NCBI GenBank assembly: GCA_963169105.1 | Contig: OY720636.1 | Location: 133,767,233 to 133,831,232 of the forward strand | Reading direction: 5' to 3' | DNA length: 64,000 nucleotides | Origin: Ceriagrion tenellum | Taxonomy: Eukaryota; Arthropoda; Insecta; Odonata; Coenagrionidae | Shown: piece after piece, positions 59,601 to 64,000 of the stretch | How positions within the stretch are numbered: position 1 is the stretch's first letter | Layout: every line of letters starts with the position of its first letter | Translations under genes and position numbers: made by a program | Notes under the pieces: generated by a model | Databases searched by the model: none | What the model was told of the DNA's origin: nothing | Seen by the model: only the letters and a program-made list of their open reading frames with translations

Positions 59601-62600
59601 GCAGTACCTTCTTTTCATATTCTCGTGATGTTAAGTTCACAAAATACATTTTAATTGATATGGCAGAAGAATTATAACAAAGAAGCCTAAATATTGTAAT
59701 CAAGAGCCAATTTCAATGCATGTTGTTACTTTGATCGCTGAACACAGATCTCCCACTCCAAAAAGACTTGTATTTACATAAACAGTCAAATATTCAGGTG
59801 AGATAAGTTCTAAGGAAAAAAAAGTACTCACCATCCTCTGTGTATTTGGCTTCATGGCGAGGAGCCTCTTTTGATGATTTCCCCAGACTCCATAGCCGTG
59901 ACTTATTAGGGAGCTTCCCGACGGATGAAGTGGGCGTAACAGATACCTCTGATCCGGCCATATATTCATGAGGTCTGGCTGCAATATGAAACCAAAATTT
60001 ATTAAAAACTTTCTTCCATGGTCAAAATGTCTGTATCATAAATCCATTTCAAACCATTTGACCACAAACAACTCAATAACCTACTACAGATTTTTGCATG
60101 TATATGAACAAAGGTTCTTCTCTTTATTATTTTTGGGTTTTCAACATATGCGTTGGGTCCTGGAGGTGACAATGTTGCTGGAGTTCCAATGGGCATCTTT
60201 TAGGTGAAGGTCACCTTTGCTGGTTGGAATACCAAAACAAATTGTCATCTGCAAGACGCTATGCATGCAGGGACAGAGATATAATGTATCCTGCAGTCAA
60301 TTCAGTAGAGCCCTTATGCAAAATTGTATGCCGTATACATTGAGAATTTTAATTTTGCATAAAAGAACAAACACCATTACCAGCTGACTCTGCTGTTGAG
60401 GAAAATATAAGCAAAGAGAGCAGGAGCCAGGTTCCATTGGGAGCCTCACATCCATAGTCCCAGTCGCAGTAGTCAGAAATGAAACCCCAATCATTGCATA
60501 TCTCCATGTTCAACTGTATAATTCATCACATGGGGTTCACTAACATTATACTTTTATTGCATGTTATGGAAAAAAGTGTCATATATATACACCATGTGCA
60601 GTGTACTTACAAATTTTAAACAGAACCCCACAACTATGTATTATATAATATAAACTTTGCTACATAATATCCACAATGCTAGAACTTTCTAAACTATGAT
60701 GCTTAAGTCCCATTTGAGATTTGTATACAAACAATGGGACACGCGGGCTGCACTCATTAGTCATTTTCCCGAGGCATGCAACACTTTTTACTCCATTAAA
60801 TGCACAGTACAAATAAATTGTTGGCCGCATGCATGTTACGAGTGGGGCTGACATATAGTTGAGACTTGAGATTACCACAACTCATTTGGCTGAGAAAATG
60901 TTACTGTGTCCCACTGACTCGGGTACCAAGAGTTCCACCTGCCCAATTCCTCATGATAAGAGACACTTACATGGAGAATAGTGAATAATATCTGGCACCA
61001 ATGATTGGGATTTTCCCACTGTAAGCTTCAAGCATGTAGTGATCAACAAGACAGTCTCCAAAATTCATTCTCCTCTGTTTTATCAACACTTGGCCTTAAA
61101 GAAGAATAATTTATGCCAAAGGCAAACAACAGAGCAAGGAATATCCAGCTAGAACTGGCATTTTGGTCTCTCACATGGATGGATATGTATGATGTAGAGG
61201 TAATCCTGCACCTCTCAAATTAGATGATGATCTGTGGTGATGCTTGTCTTGCCTAAGAAATAATTACTCAAACACATTAGAATGAAGATATAGTTTCAGA
61301 CATTGTTCCTTGTTGTGACTTTTACAAATCTTCTACAACTGAATACACTTACCATTACCACATGTCTGTAGAAAAAATGCATCAACCGATGATTACAGAC
61401 TCATCTTTCTACCTTTCTGTATAAACATTTATATGTGTGTGAATGTACATTTATAGAGGAAACTTACAGGGGGGTAAAAAGACGGGAGTAAAAAGAAAGT
61501 CTTACTGAAAAACGTTTCGGGTGTTAGCCCTTCCTCAGTCACAGAGAGTTTCTCTAACAAGTATTTGATAAGTAAAAATAATTACCTAATGAATGATGAA
61601 GTAATGTGAGGATTAAGTTGGCTGGAAAGGTAGAAAGATGAGTGTGATAGGTTTATTGGGCAAATTTGGACTACCCTTTTAGAAAGAGGAAGAGGTATTT
61701 AGCGTTTTGGATCAGCTGGATGAAACAATTGGTAGACTATCTGGTACTTGCGTACCAGGTACGTACAAAAATTAATCATCATCATGGCAATGCCCACCTC
61801 ATCTCCCCTGTGTATTACATATTATATATAAGTAAGCGATTGTGATGATGAAAACTACTGCCACAATTTCAATTCGTTTGATTCTTCGTTCCAACAAAGG
61901 AACGTAAGAATGACTGGATAAATGGAATCACAGTTTACACGATATTGCGATATTATACCCTCATAGATAGGCGGTGACTTAAAAACGATTATCTGTGAGG
62001 AGAAGTTGACAGTCAAAATCAATTTTGTAATCGGTTTTTTATTTATTGCTGCCAGATATCGGTAAAATTGGATGAAATGGGGAGTAGTGTAGAGCCTAGC
62101 AGACTGAAATAGATCAAAGGACAGTGGAAGAAACCGGCCAAATGGACAGATCGGTCTCCTCGGCGAAATTCAAAATGAGGGACTGTATCTTTTGTAAATT
62201 TAGTAATCAATAGTAATCGACCATCGTTTTCTGCTTTCGTCCCATTTACTGGAGATACAGGCTTCGCAGCCGTGGAGTCTCCGTGTCCTAAGGGGGGAAT
62301 ACGTGGGAAAAATCTCAGTGAGGACCTTCCTATCCGTACGATAAGCCTGACCAGCAGGTCGGGCACAGCCGGGAAAGGTAGGTTTCCGCCCTAGCCTACC
62401 CTGTAATCCCTAACGAGGGGACCCGCTCGGTATCCCCTGGAAGTGCAATGAGGCCTACACCTCTTTCCAGGTTCTCCGGGCGAGGCGACCTATTGGGACA
62501 AAACCAAGCACCACCCGGTAGTAAGAAGGAGGTTCTCAGTTACCCTCCCCTGCCGGGCGCCTCAGTTTTGCTGGTTACGGAGACTCCTTTCCCTACGCAA

Positions 62601-62986
62601 ATACCTTTGGATATGTTTCGAATCCAAATTGGTTCTAATCGATGAACCAATGAGTCTGTGTCCTGCTGGAAGAGAAAAAACCCCCCTTAAAACGAAGAGG
62701 TTACGCTACCCAAGCGTAGAACACCAACATTAATGATGAATATTATTTTTAAGTACTTTCCTAGCTTGAAAGTCATCTACCGTAAGCTAAAAAAAAGGAA
62801 ACCATTTAACATTACACCGATCCCAACAACCATGGAGGTAAATCGGGGTTAAAGTGGCATAGCTATTCTTCAAGACTCACCGACAACGTTGTTACTGTCG
62901 TTCGGCATCGGGTCTGTATCTCCAGCACCATAAATATCCGTATTATCATCACCTCCTTGAACACACTTTCTTAAAGTATTTCCCAT
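56656..62986 (-). CDS. Predicted N-myristoylated coiled-coil protein, four exons (copy C)
   Basis: Exons 62881-62986, 59832-59978, 58112-58320 and 56656-57057. By eye the coding sequence is identical to copy A, including the strong TCG/GTGAGT donor after exon 1 and glycine in the NLRGEY segment of the coiled coil. All large unit C insertions lie outside the gene, so it should be as functional as copy A. Family unknown. Confidence 0.62.
59093..59323 (+). other. Open frame inside intron 2, opposite strand (copy C)
   Basis: Seventy-six codons, as in A but ending LGLKKTE like B. Unknown. Confidence 0.3.
61400..61642. mobile_element. 243-bp element with 18-bp terminal inverted repeats (copy C)
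   Basis: Same ends and core (61495-61552) as at 15335. Confidence 0.6.
61685..62215. repeat. Diverged ancient repeat, member 1 (copy C)
   Basis: Equivalent of 15630-16150. Partner at 63315-63885. Confidence 0.65.
62235..62710 (+). repeat. GC-rich repeat-like block (copy C)
   Basis: Equivalent of 16190-16665. Family unknown. Confidence 0.4.
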
Positions 62987-63314
62987 GTTCCTTTTTAATC
63001 GAAAGATCGGAAATGAATGCGGTTGCTAAGAATAAACGTTACCAAGGGCTCACCTCCTATTGTTGTCGAATCGTTCTCTTTAGTAGAAAATACCGTATCC
63101 TTTGGTGTTATAGGAATAGTATTATCTCAAGATGATATGAATATAGCAAGAATCTGAAATTGTAAGAGTTTTTTGTCGATGTCGTCGAGCATGAACTATT
63201 TGAAAGGAACGCGATGTAAAGAATGACGAAGATATGCGTGTGAATTAAGTATGGAAAGAAGGGTGTGATAGAAAAAGTTTCGCTGGGTAAAATTTGACTA
63301 ACTGTAACATAAGG

Positions 63315-63885
63315 TGGAAGATAGAGACTGTGTATTTTATCAGCTGAATGAAATAATTCGTAGACCACCTGAATCATGCGTACCAGGTAGTCTACCAAAG
63401 GTGCACAAGTTTTAATCCTCCCGAAAAACGTCCACCTCATCTCTCCTGAGTATTATGTATAAAACATAAACGATCGTGGTGAAGACGATTCCTGCGAAAA
63501 TTTAAAATCTGTAGAGTTCTTAGTAGCAGTCAAGGAACACAAGAAGTGACTGGTGAAAAATAGGTACTGTTTTTCGCGATAAGGAAATATTTTACCGCCA
63601 CGGATAGGCTGTGACGTTATAACGACTGTCTGTGAAGTGGAGTAATCAGTGGAAATCGATTCTGTAGTCGTTTATTAATTGATATATTCAAGTTTTTTTT
63701 TCTATCAATTATTATTACATAAATTAGGGAGGATTATACATGCCGGAGGACAGTTTTGGAACAGAGGTGAGTGGAAGAAGATTGTCAAACTGACAGCGAT
63801 TCCACAATTAAATGCCCCTTAACAATTAAATGCCCATTCCACAATTAAATGGAGAGACTGTATATTGAGTAAATTTCAAATCTTA
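63315..63885. repeat. Diverged ancient repeat, member 2 (copy C)
   Basis: Equivalent of 17270-17860, including the CAATTAAATGCCC duplication shared with A. Confidence 0.65.
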
Positions 63886-64000
63886 TTATTACAGCCAGCT
63901 GTCTGCAGAGACTATGGAATATATCGGTACCCCCTCGGAATATTTTTATATTTTACTGTGTAAACGAATGCATGCACGTTTTCATGACTGTTTCAAAATT

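Larger units (their letters stand above)
38439..64000. repeat. Tandem segmental duplication, unit C (cut by window end)
   Basis: Third block, still continuing at the window end, where the sequence corresponds to about position 17960 of unit A. It is expanded by insertions absent from A and B: a MITE (39022-39638), a P-like element (40116-43986), SINE-like sequences (44955-45085, 47121-47343), an inverted duplication (46978-47083) and a hAT transposon (49752-53960). The empty sites in A and B give exact insertion points for several of these. Confidence 0.93.

Overview
The window looks like intergenic-to-genic DNA of a eukaryote, most likely an arthropod, though the species cannot be named from it. 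Coding sequence is interrupted by introns with GT/AG boundaries, polyadenylation is of the AATAAA type, (TA)n and (TG)n microsatellites are frequent, and the mobile-element set (Penelope-like, RTE-like LINE, hAT, P-like, tRNA-derived SINEs, MITEs) is typical of insects and other arthropods. There is no bacterial-style gene organisation, so operons, ribosome binding sites and CRISPR arrays are absent.

The dominant feature is a tandem segmental duplication. The same block starts at 1 (unit A, about 20.4 kb), 20404 (unit B, about 18.0 kb) and 38439 (unit C, at least 25.5 kb, cut by the window end). The units are nearly identical at the base level, so the duplication is young, and they differ mainly by insertions and deletions. 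Unit B lost about 1.8 kb on the left side of its Penelope element and a shorter piece near 36893. Unit C gained a 617-bp TA-target MITE, a 3.9-kb P-like element with nested repeats, at least one and probably two tRNA-derived SINEs, a large palindrome and an intact 4.2-kb hAT transposon.

Layout of one unit, left to right: unassigned AT-rich DNA; a ~205-bp inverted-repeat pair around ~1 kb; remnants of a transposon-like gene (A and C only); a (TA)n array; a Penelope-like retroelement on the minus strand (RT plus GIY-YIG), duplicated in part as a 1,091-bp tandem in A and B; broken RTE-like LINE fragments on the minus strand; a four-exon host-like gene on the minus strand; a 243-bp element with 18-bp terminal inverted repeats and a hammerhead-like core; an ancient diverged repeat pair flanking a GC-rich block; and a second LINE fragment.

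The only candidate host gene encodes a 287-residue protein that I do not recognise: an N-terminal MGNTLRKC start suggesting myristoylation, a central coiled coil and a proline-rich tail. All three copies keep every reading frame and splice site. By eye they differ at two coding bases in 864, while a neighbouring ~1-kb intron differs at about a dozen, which hints at constraint on all copies. Everything else is mobile or decayed DNA. All counts were made by reading, without alignment software.
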